From CAIUVD01 sp044338255 (GTDB lineage: Bacteria > Planctomycetota > UBA11346), in NCBI GenBank assembly GCA_044338255.1, contig JBIILZ010000143.1, positions 1 to 8,296 of the forward strand: a stretch of 8,296 nucleotides of DNA, read 5' to 3'. The notes under the pieces were generated by a model that saw nothing but the letters and a program-made list of their open reading frames with translations, made no database searches and was not told the origin of the DNA. Shown one piece after another: positions 1-6,758 of this stretch. Each line of letters begins with the position of its first letter. Position 1 is the first letter of the stretch. The translations under genes and the position numbers were made by a program.

Positions 1-60
1 GTGGCCGCCATTTTTGCCCCATTGATCGCTGCGCGGGCTGGGCCACAGCCTCTCGTATAG

Positions 61-402
61 GCAGCACATGACCTAAAGAGCCTCGTTACTTCGCTCGTTC
101 TACGAGTGGGGAAGTGCGTTTTTGAGGATTATGGGCATCTGTCGATGGACCATGCAATCGCCGCCCGTGACCGTTTTCGTGCGCACTACGATGGCGGCTA
201 TTATCGCGTTATTCCCCTGGAAAATCGCCATTATGACCAAGCCTTCAATACCGTGTGGCAGCTGAGCCAGCGCCTGCGGACCCTCGATGCCCTGCACCTG
301 GCTGTCGCCCAGATGGGCGGATATTGCCTCGCTACGGCCGATGAACGACTACGCGAGAGCGCGTTGGCTGCTCGGCTCCAAGTAGCATGGGTCGGATCGT
401 AA
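61..402 (+). pseudogene. VapC-like PIN-domain toxin, N-terminally truncated remnant
   Basis: The reading frame between a TAG at 58-60 and the TAA at 400-402 matches the second half of a VapC-type PIN ribonuclease, the toxin of type II toxin-antitoxin pairs that cleaves RNA. The C-terminus has the family signature LRTLDALHLAVA followed by CLATADERLRESA, supplying the third and fourth acidic positions of a PIN active site. The residues encoded before the first usable start (GTG at 106) still resemble the family (SLVTSLVLRVGK, where VapC proteins often read SLVTS..RVE), so homology runs upstream of any start codon. The first beta strand with the catalytic Asp is missing beyond the stop, and the usual mid-domain Glu appears replaced by Gly (GGG codon). 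About 113 residues remain of a usual 130-145. No antitoxin gene and no ribosome binding site are visible. A 98-residue protein from GTG 106 could be made but should be inactive. Confidence 0.72.
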
Positions 403-456
403 AGACTCGGGTGCTCATTCCGCCTGCCAATCGCACTCCCTTTATTTGCGCACTTA

Positions 457-599
457 GGAGATAGGCCAGCAAGGCTGACTCGGTCTCGCCGGGCATCTCC
501 AGCGTTGTCGGAATGTCCAAATAGCGCCGCTATTTGGCGCACTCCTCCGCCTTGGATCTGCCCAGCGATACACTTCGCCAGCCTCGTCGGCCTATCTCC
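457..599. repeat. Imperfect long inverted repeat with nested palindrome
   Basis: The outermost 11 bases, GGAGATAGGCC at 457-467, are perfectly inverted at 589-599. At the centre, CCAAATAGCG (517-526) is inverted as CGCTATTTGG (528-537) around one base. Both pairs share the same centre (about 527-528). The sequence between them also aligns in inverted orientation with substitutions and small gaps, for example AGGCTG and TCGC(C/T)GGGCA on the two arms. The whole could form a hairpin with arms of about 70 bases. It encodes nothing visible. It may be a decayed non-autonomous mobile repeat or two inverted copies of one repeat. Confidence 0.6.
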
Positions 600-658
600 G
601 ACAGGCTCCTGGGTCCCCATCCCCGGCAATAAACGGAAAATAATCGCCGAATTTTCAA

Positions 659-672
659 CCCCGAATTCGGGG
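659..672. repeat. Perfect 14-bp palindrome
   Basis: CCCCGAATTCGGGG is a perfect self-complementary site just downstream of an A+T-rich stretch (625-658) in the spacer before ppc. It could bind a dimeric regulator, or be chance in GC-rich DNA. No second copy was seen in the window. Confidence 0.4.
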
Positions 673-897
673 CGGTCGGTCGCCCGGCGGATCTCGTCCA
701 CATCAATCATTCACGCTTGGGCCATGCGGTCACCACCGACGACTAAGGCCGGTTTCATCGGGCAAGATCCGGGCGAGCATGTTCTGGAAGGGCTTTCAGC
801 GAGTGCTTCCCCGTGGCGGCAAGATCCCGTAGCTGTGTTCGGCAGCATACGCGGGTGTCTTGTGAGGGCCGCGGCTGCCCGGATGCTGCGGCGCATC

Positions 898-3666
898 ATG
901 GCTCAGACCCCCATTTCCGACTTCGCCTTCGACAAACTTGACCGGGATCTGGTCCTGGTCATGGACGCCTTCCATGAAGTGCTGATCGAGCAGGGGGAGG
1001 GCGAGCTCGCCAAGCGCCTGCCGTGGACCAGCCATGGCACGCCCACGCCCGAGCCGGCCAAGAGCGGCGAGCATCTCACCGAGCGCGGCATCCAGGCTCT
1101 CTCGATGGCTTTCCAGCTCTTGAACCTGGTCGAGGAGAACTCCGCCAACCAGGGCCGCCGCCGTCGCGAAACCGCCGAGGGCCTCGCCGCCGAAGCCGGT
1201 TTGTGGGGCAGCGCCCTGAAAACCCTCGCCGCCGCCGGCAAGGGCCCGCAAGAAGTCCTGGCCATGCTCCGCCACGTGCGCGTTGAGCCGGTCCTGACCG
1301 CACACCCGACCGAGTCCAAGCGCACGACGATGCTCGAGCAGCATCGCCAGCTCTACCTGCAGTTGGTCAAGCGCGAGAACACCATGTGGACGCCGGCCGA
1401 ACAGCGCGAGATCGGCGACGCCATCGAGGCCGCCGTCGAACGCCTGTGGCGCACCGGCGAGATCCGCCTGACCAAGCCCGACGTCGCCAGCGAGCGCCGC
1501 GGCGTGACGCATTACCTGCGCGAGGTCTTCCCGGAAGTGCTGACCCGCCTCGACCATCGCCTGCGGCACGCGTGGCGTGAACAGGGCTGGGATGAAAATC
1601 TGCTCAACGATCCGGAACTGCTGCCGCAATTGCGCTTCGGCTCGTGGGTGGGTGGCGACCGTGACGGCCATCCGCTGATCACTGCCGAGATCACCGCCGA
1701 CACCCTCGGCGAGCTGCGCCGTGCAGCCTTGCATGTGCATCGTCAGCACCTCCGCCGCTTGGCAGTATCGATGTCGCTGTCGAACCGCTTGCAGGAGCCG
1801 TCACCAGATTTCTCGGCGGCTATCGCGGCCCTCGCCCAGCGCTGCGGCCCCGAAGGCGCCGAAGCCCTCGAGCGCAACTCCAAGGAACCGTGGCGCCAGT
1901 GGATCAACCTCATCGTGCTGCGCCTGCCGCCCGATCAGGGGCAGCCGGCAGCGTGGCAGTATCAGCGGCCAAGTGAATTCGCCGCTGATCTGCGCGTTTT
2001 GCGCCTGGGGTTGATGGCGGTCGGCGCGCGGCGCCTAGCGGTGGCCGATCTGCTCGAGGTCGAGCGTGCCGCTGGCGTCTTCGGCTTTCATCTCGCTTCG
2101 CTCGACATCCGCCAGAACAGCTCCGTGCATGAGAAGGCTCTCGCCCAGCTGCTGGTCGCTGCCGGTATCGATGCCGGCAATTGGGAGACCTGGAGCGAAA
2201 GCGAGCGCCTGGCCCTGCTCAACCGCGAGCTGCGCAGCCCGCGGCCCTTGGCCCATCCCGACGCGGTTCTCGGTCACGAGGCGACCATCGTCCTCGAGTG
2301 CTACCGCACGGTCGCCGCGCATCGCCGGGCCTTCGGCCGCGAGGGCCTGGGCTCATTGATCGTGTCGATGACCCGCAGCCTCTCCGATCTGCTGACGGTC
2401 TACGTGCTCGCCCGCGAGGCCGGGCTGGTGGCCTGGCATGGCGAAGGCGACGCCGCCGGTCTGGCCAGCGAGCTGCCGGTGGTGCCGCTGTTCGAGACCA
2501 TCGGTGATCTGCGTGGTTCGAGCGAGATCCTCAAGGCTTTCCTGGCCCACCCGGTGACCCGCCGCAGCCTTGGGCTGCAGTGCCCGGGGATGACCCCCCG
2601 TCAACAAGTCATGCTCGGCTACAGCGACTCGTGCAAGGATGGCGGGATCTTCGCCAGTCAGTGGAATCTGCACCGTTCGCAGGCGGCGCTGGTCACCGCC
2701 GCCGCCGAGTCGGGCGTCGAGGTGCGCTTCTTCCACGGCCGCGGTGGCACCGTCAGCCGTGGTGCCGGACCCACGCACCGCTTCCTGGAAGCCCTGCCGC
2801 ATGGCTCGCTGTGCGGCGATCTGCGGGTCACCGAGCAGGGTGAGACCATCGCCCAGAAGTACGCCAATCCCGTCACCGCGACCTACAACCTCGAGCTGCT
2901 GGTCGCCGGCGTCACCGCCACGACCCTGCTTCATCGCGGGGCCAAGGTCGATTACAGCGACACCCACGCGGTGCTCGATGCCTTGGCCGAGCACGGCAAA
3001 GAGGCCTACGAAGGGCTCCTCGCCGCCGAGGGCTTCATGACCTATTTCAGCGAGGCGACGCCGATCGACGTCCTCGAGCACGCCGCCATCGGCTCGCGCC
3101 CGAGCCGTCGCACCGGCCGCCGCACGCTTGCCGATCTGCGCGCCATCCCCTGGGTCTTCTCGTGGAACCAGAGCCGCCACTACCTGCCCGGCTGGTTCGG
3201 CCTGGGCACCGCGCTGGAGCGCGTGTCGACGCAGGATCCCAAGGCCTTCGCGGCCATCGAGCGCCGGGCGCGTGATTGGCCGTTCCTGCGTTACGCCCTG
3301 TCGAACATCGAATCGAACGTGGCCTCGGTGGCCCTCGATCTGATGGTCGACTACGCCTCGCTAGTCGCCGATGCCGGGGTGCGCGAAAATTTCCAGAGCC
3401 GCATCGCCGAGGAATACCGGCGGACCAGCGCGATGCTCGATCGCGTCTTCGGCGGCAGTCCCCTGGCCCAGCGCCGGCCGCGCTTGGTGCGTACGTTGGT
3501 GATGCGCGACACTGGTCTGCGCGCGCTGCACGCGCATCAGATCGAACTGATCCGCCGCTGGCGTTCGCTGCGCGATGCCGGCGACAAGCCGCAGGCCGAG
3601 GCCCTGCTGCCGACGCTGCTGCTGTCGGTCAACGCGATTGCTTCCGGCTTGCGCACCACCGGTTGA
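898..3666 (+). CDS. ppc: Phosphoenolpyruvate carboxylase
   Basis: This enzyme carboxylates phosphoenolpyruvate with bicarbonate to oxaloacetate, refilling the TCA cycle, in the cytoplasm and normally as a tetramer. The 922-residue product is slightly longer than the E. coli enzyme (883) and appears complete. Family hallmarks appear in order: VLTAHPTES with catalytic His136, GSWVGGDRDGHP (248-259), LASLDIRQNS with Arg405, GYSDSCKDGG with Lys580, FHGRGGTVSRGAGP with His613, Arg615 and Arg621, QSRHYLPGWFGLGTAL near 758-773, and a C-terminal GLRTTG where most relatives end in RNTG. ATG 898 was chosen because MAQTPISDFAFDKLDRDL begins like the family; in-frame ATG 883 and GTG 862 are alternatives, and no clear Shine-Dalgarno sequence distinguishes them. 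The frame is open upstream to 505, but that part looks non-coding. Two residues of the E. coli aspartate-inhibitor site look substituted (see findings). The transporter gene follows 34 bp later on the same strand. Confidence 0.97.
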   Translation: MAQTPISDFAFDKLDRDLVLVMDAFHEVLIEQGEGELAKRLPWTSHGTPTPEPAKSGEHLTERGIQALSMAFQLLNLVEENSANQGRRRRETAEGLAAEAGLWGSALKTLAAAGKGPQEVLAMLRHVRVEPVLTAHPTESKRTTMLEQHRQLYLQLVKRENTMWTPAEQREIGDAIEAAVERLWRTGEIRLTKPDVASERRGVTHYLREVFPEVLTRLDHRLRHAWREQGWDENLLNDPELLPQLRFGSWVGGDRDGHPLITAEITADTLGELRRAALHVHRQHLRRLAVSMSLSNRLQEPSPDFSAAIAALAQRCGPEGAEALERNSKEPWRQWINLIVLRLPPDQGQPAAWQYQRPSEFAADLRVLRLGLMAVGARRLAVADLLEVERAAGVFGFHLASLDIRQNSSVHEKALAQLLVAAGIDAGNWETWSESERLALLNRELRSPRPLAHPDAVLGHEATIVLECYRTVAAHRRAFGREGLGSLIVSMTRSLSDLLTVYVLAREAGLVAWHGEGDAAGLASELPVVPLFETIGDLRGSSEILKAFLAHPVTRRSLGLQCPGMTPRQQVMLGYSDSCKDGGIFASQWNLHRSQAALVTAAAESGVEVRFFHGRGGTVSRGAGPTHRFLEALPHGSLCGDLRVTEQGETIAQKYANPVTATYNLELLVAGVTATTLLHRGAKVDYSDTHAVLDALAEHGKEAYEGLLAAEGFMTYFSEATPIDVLEHAAIGSRPSRRTGRRTLADLRAIPWVFSWNQSRHYLPGWFGLGTALERVSTQDPKAFAAIERRARDWPFLRYALSNIESNVASVALDLMVDYASLVADAGVRENFQSRIAEEYRRTSAMLDRVFGGSPLAQRRPRLVRTLVMRDTGLRALHAHQIELIRRWRSLRDAGDKPQAEALLPTLLLSVNAIASGLRTTG

Positions 3667-3700
3667 GTCGACGCTGTCGGCCCAGCGGCGATGACCCAGC

Positions 3701-4576
3701 ATGCAGTACGCGTTCCTCACCGCCCTCTTGTGGTCGGCCTCCTCGATCGCCTCGGCGCGGACCGCGAAGATGCTCGGTGGGCCGCGCGCCAATGCCGCCC
3801 GTCTGAGCTTGGCGGTATTGTTGCTGGGGATCTGGATCGGCTGCAACCATGGTCTGGTGTGGCCGACGCAGGGCTGGTGGTTCGTGGTCTCGGGTGTGAT
3901 CGGCCTGGGGCTTGGCGACATCGCTCTGTTCAGCGCCTATGCCCGCCTGGGCGCGCGTCTGCCGGCGTTGTTCACGCATTGCCTGGGTGTGCCCTTGGGT
4001 GCAGCCCTGGAATGGTGGTGGCTGGGCACCCCGCTGCATGCCGGCGAGGCGCTCTGCATCGTCATCATCCTCATCGGCGTGGCGCTGGCCCTGACTCCCG
4101 ACCGCCATGCCCTGCGCCATGATCGTTCATTCCTGATCGGCTGCGGCTTCGGGCTGCTGTCGGCCTGCGGGCTGGCGGTGTCGGCGGTGTTCAGCCGCCA
4201 GGGATTCGCGGCGGCGAGCGCTGCCGGGTCGCCGATCACCGGTCTCGATGCCGCCTTGCTGCGCAATCTCGGCGGCTTGAGCCTGTGCCTGTTGTGGCTG
4301 CCGCTGACCACGGCGGTGGTGCCGCGGCCGGCGTTGCTGCGTCTGCTGCCATGGCTCGGCTTCACGGCTCTCGTCGGCCCGGCGATCGGCGTGGTGTGCT
4401 ATCAGCAGGCCCTTGCCGAGTTGAAGGTCGGGGTGGTCCAGGCAGTGGTGGCTTTAGTACCGTTGCTGGTCATCCCCCTGGCCTGGGCCATCGATGGCGA
4501 TCGACCACGTAAACGCGCCTGGATCGGCGGCGCCCTCGGTGTCGCCGGCGTCATCGGCATGGCACTCCTGCGCTGA
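3701..4576 (+). CDS. EamA/DMT-family transporter, ten transmembrane helices
   Basis: The 291-residue product is almost entirely hydrophobic segments with short polar links, in the usual length and layout of drug/metabolite transporter proteins: two repeats of about five helices (roughly 1-132 and 143-290) joined by a charged stretch (PDRHALRHDRS, 133-143). Details typical of EamA domains include the opening LLWSASSIASAR, the helix GLGLGDIALFSAYARLGA (68-85), and in the second half VCYQQALAELKVGVVQAVVA (232-251) followed by a Pro-containing helix. Members move amino acids, nucleosides or other small metabolites across the inner membrane; the substrate is not readable here. It starts 34 bp after ppc and is probably co-transcribed with it. 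ATG 3701 begins directly with the first hydrophobic helix, so no signal peptide precedes it. The stop codon lies inside the first arm of the downstream hairpin repeat. Confidence 0.9.
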   Translation: MQYAFLTALLWSASSIASARTAKMLGGPRANAARLSLAVLLLGIWIGCNHGLVWPTQGWWFVVSGVIGLGLGDIALFSAYARLGARLPALFTHCLGVPLGAALEWWWLGTPLHAGEALCIVIILIGVALALTPDRHALRHDRSFLIGCGFGLLSACGLAVSAVFSRQGFAAASAAGSPITGLDAALLRNLGGLSLCLLWLPLTTAVVPRPALLRLLPWLGFTALVGPAIGVVCYQQALAELKVGVVQAVVALVPLLVIPLAWAIDGDRPRKRAWIGGALGVAGVIGMALLR

Positions 4577-4966
4577 AAAGCGCAGCTGCGGCTCATCTGC
4601 GGCGTTGCGCGACGCTCGCCATGGCGTCAGCCATGTCGTCGCGTCGCGCGCCTTGCAGCTGGGCCACAGCTGCGCTTTTCAGGATCTCATCTGCGGCGTT
4701 GCGCGACGTTCGCCAAGGCGTGGGGCGTGTCGTCGCGTAACGGGCCTTGCCGCTGGGCCACAGCTGCGCTTTTCAGGATCTCATCTGCGGCGTTGCGCGA
4801 CGTTCGCCAAGGCGTGGGGCGTGTCGTCGCGTAACGGGCCTTGCCGCTGGGCCACAGCTGCGCTTTTCAGGATCTCATCTGCGGCGTTGCGCGACGCCGC
4901 CAAGGCGTGGGGCGTGTCGTCGCGTAACGGGCCTTGCCGCTGGGCTGCAGCAGCGTTTTTCGAGAA
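4574..4966. repeat. Four tandem 94-bp hairpin-forming units
   Basis: Units begin with CTCATCTGCGGCG at 4592, 4686, 4780 and 4874, an exact 94-bp period. Units 2 and 3 are identical over 94 bp. Unit 1 has several substitutions in its middle but keeps the length. Unit 4 lacks one base (GACGCCGCC against GACGTTCGCC) and diverges in its last 20 bases. Each unit has inverted arms, such as CGTTGCGCGACG (4697-4708) against CGTCGCGTAACG (4731-4742), 11 of 12 pairing. Unit 1 is also bounded by a perfect 15-bp inverted repeat, TGAAAAGCGCAGCTG (4574-4588) and CAGCTGCGCTTTTCA (4667-4681), which starts in the transporter's stop codon. Since 94 is not a multiple of three, open frames through the array change frame at each unit and are not protein repeats. 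It resembles REP/BIME-type intergenic elements. Confidence 0.9.
4938..4960 (+). terminator. Candidate terminator of the ppc-transporter transcript
   Basis: CGCTG (4938-4942) and CAGCG (4951-4955) can pair around an 8-base loop and are followed directly by TTTTT (4956-4960). The site is the diverged end of the fourth tandem unit. The stem is short but all GC-strong apart from one pair. The inverted repeat bounding unit 1 ends in CTTTT and could act earlier, so termination may be spread over the array. Confidence 0.45.
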
Positions 4967-5005
4967 GGCGAAGGAGAAAAGGCATCCGGGGCAACGGTAT
5001 ATGAA

Positions 5006-5037
5006 CGCACGGGCCTGGAGATTTCCAGGCCCGTGCG
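5006..5037 (-). terminator. Strong hairpin downstream of rpsP
   Basis: The arms CGCACGGGCCTGGA (5006-5019) and TCCAGGCCCGTGCG (5024-5037) pair perfectly over 14 bp around the loop GATT. It lies 37 bp beyond the rpsP stop codon. Read on the minus strand it is followed by TTCATATACC rather than a clean run of T, so it is an imperfect intrinsic terminator or an mRNA 3'-end stabilising structure. Convergent transcripts from the transporter side could also meet it. Confidence 0.65.
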
Positions 5038-5074
5038 GGTAGTGCTTCGTCAGCCGGAAGGCTGAGTGGACTGA

Positions 5075-5518
5075 TTATTCAGCGGCTTTTTCAGCGGCCG
5101 GAGCAGCAACTGCGGCGGCTGCCGTAGCCTTGCGGGCAGCCTTCTGCTTCGCCGCGTGCTTGCGCAGCGAGCGGCGGGTGGCCTTGACGTGGCCCTTGAT
5201 CGACTTGGTCGGCTTGGTCGGCTTGCCAGCCGCAGCCTTGGCGGCTGATTTGCGGGAACCGGCACCGGTCGCGGGCACTTCGTAGCCGGCGTGCTTGAGC
5301 AGGCTGGTCAGGCTTTCGCTGAGCAGCGCGCCACGGGCGATCCACGACTTCAGGGCTTCGACATCGATCTGGATGTTCTGCTTGCCGAGAAGTGGATCGT
5401 ACGTGCCGAGGATCTCGTTGGCGATCCCTTCACGGTGGACGCGCTTATCGCATGCAATGATGCGGAAGAACGGGCGGTGGATGCGACCAAAGCGCGACAA
5501 ACGGATGCGGACAGCCAT
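5075..5518 (-). CDS. rpsP: 30S ribosomal protein S16 with long Ala/Lys-rich tail
   Basis: This is a small-subunit ribosomal protein that binds 16S rRNA early in assembly. The 147-residue product begins MAVRIRLSRFGRIHRPFFRI, continues with EILGTYDPLLG (35-45) and an SWIARGALLSESLTSLLKHAG segment, all typical of S16; this core ends near residue 82, the usual full length. A further 65 residues (83-147) are low complexity, with about 23 Ala and 17 Lys/Arg, turning acidic only at the very end (AAEKAAE). Such tails occur on S16 in several phyla and probably contact RNA. ATG at 5516-5518 follows GAGGA six bases upstream, a good ribosome binding site. The frame is open further upstream to 6097, but that is only antisense to the DHH gene. 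No ffh, rimM, trmD or rplS neighbour is present, unlike the common rpsP operon. Confidence 0.95.
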   Translation of the reverse strand: MAVRIRLSRFGRIHRPFFRIIACDKRVHREGIANEILGTYDPLLGKQNIQIDVEALKSWIARGALLSESLTSLLKHAGYEVPATGAGSRKSAAKAAAGKPTKPTKSIKGHVKATRRSLRKHAAKQKAARKATAAAAVAAPAAEKAAE

Positions 5519-5723
5519 GTATTCCTCGACGGTTCCTGAGACAGATGCCTTTTTGCTGGCAGGGCGGAAGAGCATCTGCCGGAAGTTCTGGCGGCAAGGA
5601 AAAAATTTGTCCCCGGGCAAACAGGAGTCCAAATGGCGCCTCCACATGGCGCCTCGACGACCTGGAACTAGGGCGCCGGGCGCTGCTTCTTCCCCCGCCG
5701 GCTGCGCCACCAGGATCTCGCGC
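5519..5723. promoter_or_regulatory. Divergent intergenic region between rpsP and the DHH gene
   Basis: This 205-bp gap must carry the promoters of two divergent genes. It contains an A-rich stretch (5599-5608), a 7-bp inverted pair CAGATGC (5542-5548) and GCATCTG (5572-5578) that would lie in the rpsP leader, and a 13-bp tandem direct repeat, ATGGCGCCTCCAC at 5633-5645 and ATGGCGCCTCGAC at 5646-5658. I could not pick a convincing -35/-10 pair for either direction. Confidence 0.4.
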
Positions 5724-6755
5724 GTGAGTACCTCTCCATCTCCCTCTCCTGCCCTGGCTGCTTCCCTTACTGACGCGTATTCCCAGGTCGCCGCCGCTGT
5801 GCGCGCGGCCCAGGACATCGTCATCACCACCCATCTCAATCCCGATGGGGATGGTATCGGCGCCGGACTGGCGCTGCTGCTGGCCTTCGAGCGCATGGGC
5901 AAGCGGGTGCGCTTCCTGTGCCCCTCGAAGATCGCCCCGGTGTATGCCTTCCTGCCCGAGTTCGCGCGCATCGAGGCGGTGGTCGATGCCGCCGCCGCTG
6001 CCGCCCAGGCGCCGACCGACCTCATCATCTCTTGCGATGCCGGCGATCGCGAGCGCATCGGCGCCGTCTGGGGGGTGGCGCGCAAGCTCTTCATCAACCT
6101 CGATCACCATGCCACCAACACCAATTTCGGCGATCTCAACGTCGTCGATCTCAGTGCCGAATCGACTGGCGTGGCGGTGAGCCGGGTGCTCACCGCGCTC
6201 GCCGCCGAGACTGATCGGCTGATCGCCGAATGCCTGTACACGACCATCGTCTTCGACACCGGTCGCTTCATGCACAGCAACACCACGGCGCATACCTTCC
6301 GCTGGACGGCGGCGCTGCTCGAAACCGGCATCGACGCCTCGCTGATCAACCGCAAGCTGACCTACACGCGGACGGTGAAGGACCTCAACATCCAGAAGCT
6401 CGGCATCGAGCATCTGCGCGTCGATGAAGAAGACGCACGCCTGGCGGGCATCATCCTCACCGAGGCTGCCATCGCCGCCGTTGGCGAGCCCGAGGACTGG
6501 GGCGACATGGTCGAGATCCCGCGCAGCCTGCGTGGCAACGAAGTCGCCTTCCTGTTGCGCGAGAAGCGCCTGAAGGACGGCACCATGGTGGTGCGCGCGA
6601 GCCTGCGTTCGAATCCGCCGTTCAAGATCGGTGAGGTCGCGCTCGCCTTCGGCGGCGGTGGACACCAGCAGGCGGCCGGGGCGACCATCCCCGGCACTCT
6701 TGAATCCGTGGTCCCCGATCTCATGCGCCGATTACGTGCGGCCCTGCAGTCGTAG
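5724..6755 (+). CDS. DHH/DHHA1 phosphoesterase, NrnA-type nanoRNase/pAp phosphatase
   Basis: Proteins of this family use two metal ions to degrade short oligoribonucleotides to mononucleotides and/or to dephosphorylate 3'-phosphoadenosine 5'-phosphate (pAp). The 343-residue product has the DHH-domain motifs in order: HLNPDGDGIGA (His37, Asp41, Asp43), SCDAGD (Asp105), the name-giving DHH at 127-129, and IVFDTGRFMHSN with Asp178. The C-terminal DHHA1 domain ends with the substrate-binding GGGGHQQAAGA (310-320). Length and layout match bacterial NrnA. GTG 5724 was chosen because AGGA lies eight bases upstream (5712-5715) and the first helix follows; an in-frame ATG at 5646 would add 26 residues of Pro/Arg/Ala-rich sequence without a ribosome binding site. 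The AraC-type gene starts three bases after the stop, so the two are probably co-transcribed. Which of the two activities dominates cannot be told from sequence. Confidence 0.92.
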   Translation: MSTSPSPSPALAASLTDAYSQVAAAVRAAQDIVITTHLNPDGDGIGAGLALLLAFERMGKRVRFLCPSKIAPVYAFLPEFARIEAVVDAAAAAAQAPTDLIISCDAGDRERIGAVWGVARKLFINLDHHATNTNFGDLNVVDLSAESTGVAVSRVLTALAAETDRLIAECLYTTIVFDTGRFMHSNTTAHTFRWTAALLETGIDASLINRKLTYTRTVKDLNIQKLGIEHLRVDEEDARLAGIILTEAAIAAVGEPEDWGDMVEIPRSLRGNEVAFLLREKRLKDGTMVVRASLRSNPPFKIGEVALAFGGGGHQQAAGATIPGTLESVVPDLMRRLRAALQS

Positions 6756-6758
6756 ACC

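Larger units (their letters stand above)
403..897. other. 495-bp spacer without a recognisable gene
   Basis: The frame of ppc stays open from 505 to 897, but its translation resembles nothing I recognise and lacks the character of the ppc N-terminus, so I treat it as non-coding. Minus-strand frames here are also featureless. The spacer contains an imperfect inverted repeat (457-599) with a nested palindrome, and a separate 14-bp palindrome at 659-672. The stretch 625-658 is clearly richer in A+T than its surroundings and could hold the ppc promoter, but no convincing -35/-10 pair is visible. With the truncated toxin gene next door, the region looks like decayed accessory DNA. Confidence 0.6.

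Noticed and set aside
505..897. In-frame N-terminal extension of ppc by 131 residues
   Set aside because: The extension has no resemblance to PEP carboxylase or any domain I know, lies partly in an inverted repeat, and the family-like N-terminus begins at 898.
796..1749. Long minus-strand open frame opposite ppc
   Set aside because: It is antisense to well-conserved ppc sequence, with Gly/Ala/Arg/Gln-rich low-complexity translation typical of shadow frames in GC-rich genes.
2353..3180. Second long minus-strand open frame opposite ppc
   Set aside because: It is a shadow of the ppc catalytic region, has no recognisable motif, and conservation is fully explained by the plus-strand protein.
4574..4966. 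CRISPR array
   Set aside because: The repeats are 94 bp, directly adjoining with no unique spacers, and no cas genes are present.
4494..5042. Open frame across the tandem array that looks like a repeat protein
   Set aside because: The 94-bp period is not a multiple of three, so each unit is read in a different frame, and the frame overlaps the end of the transporter gene.
5519..6097. Upstream extension of the rpsP frame to 340 residues
   Set aside because: S16 begins canonically at MAVRIRLSRFGR after a good ribosome binding site; the upstream part is antisense to the DHH gene.
5445..6665. 406-residue minus-strand open frame opposite the DHH gene
   Set aside because: The plus strand carries all DHH and DHHA1 motifs; the antisense translation is rich in Gly, Arg and Asp without domain character.
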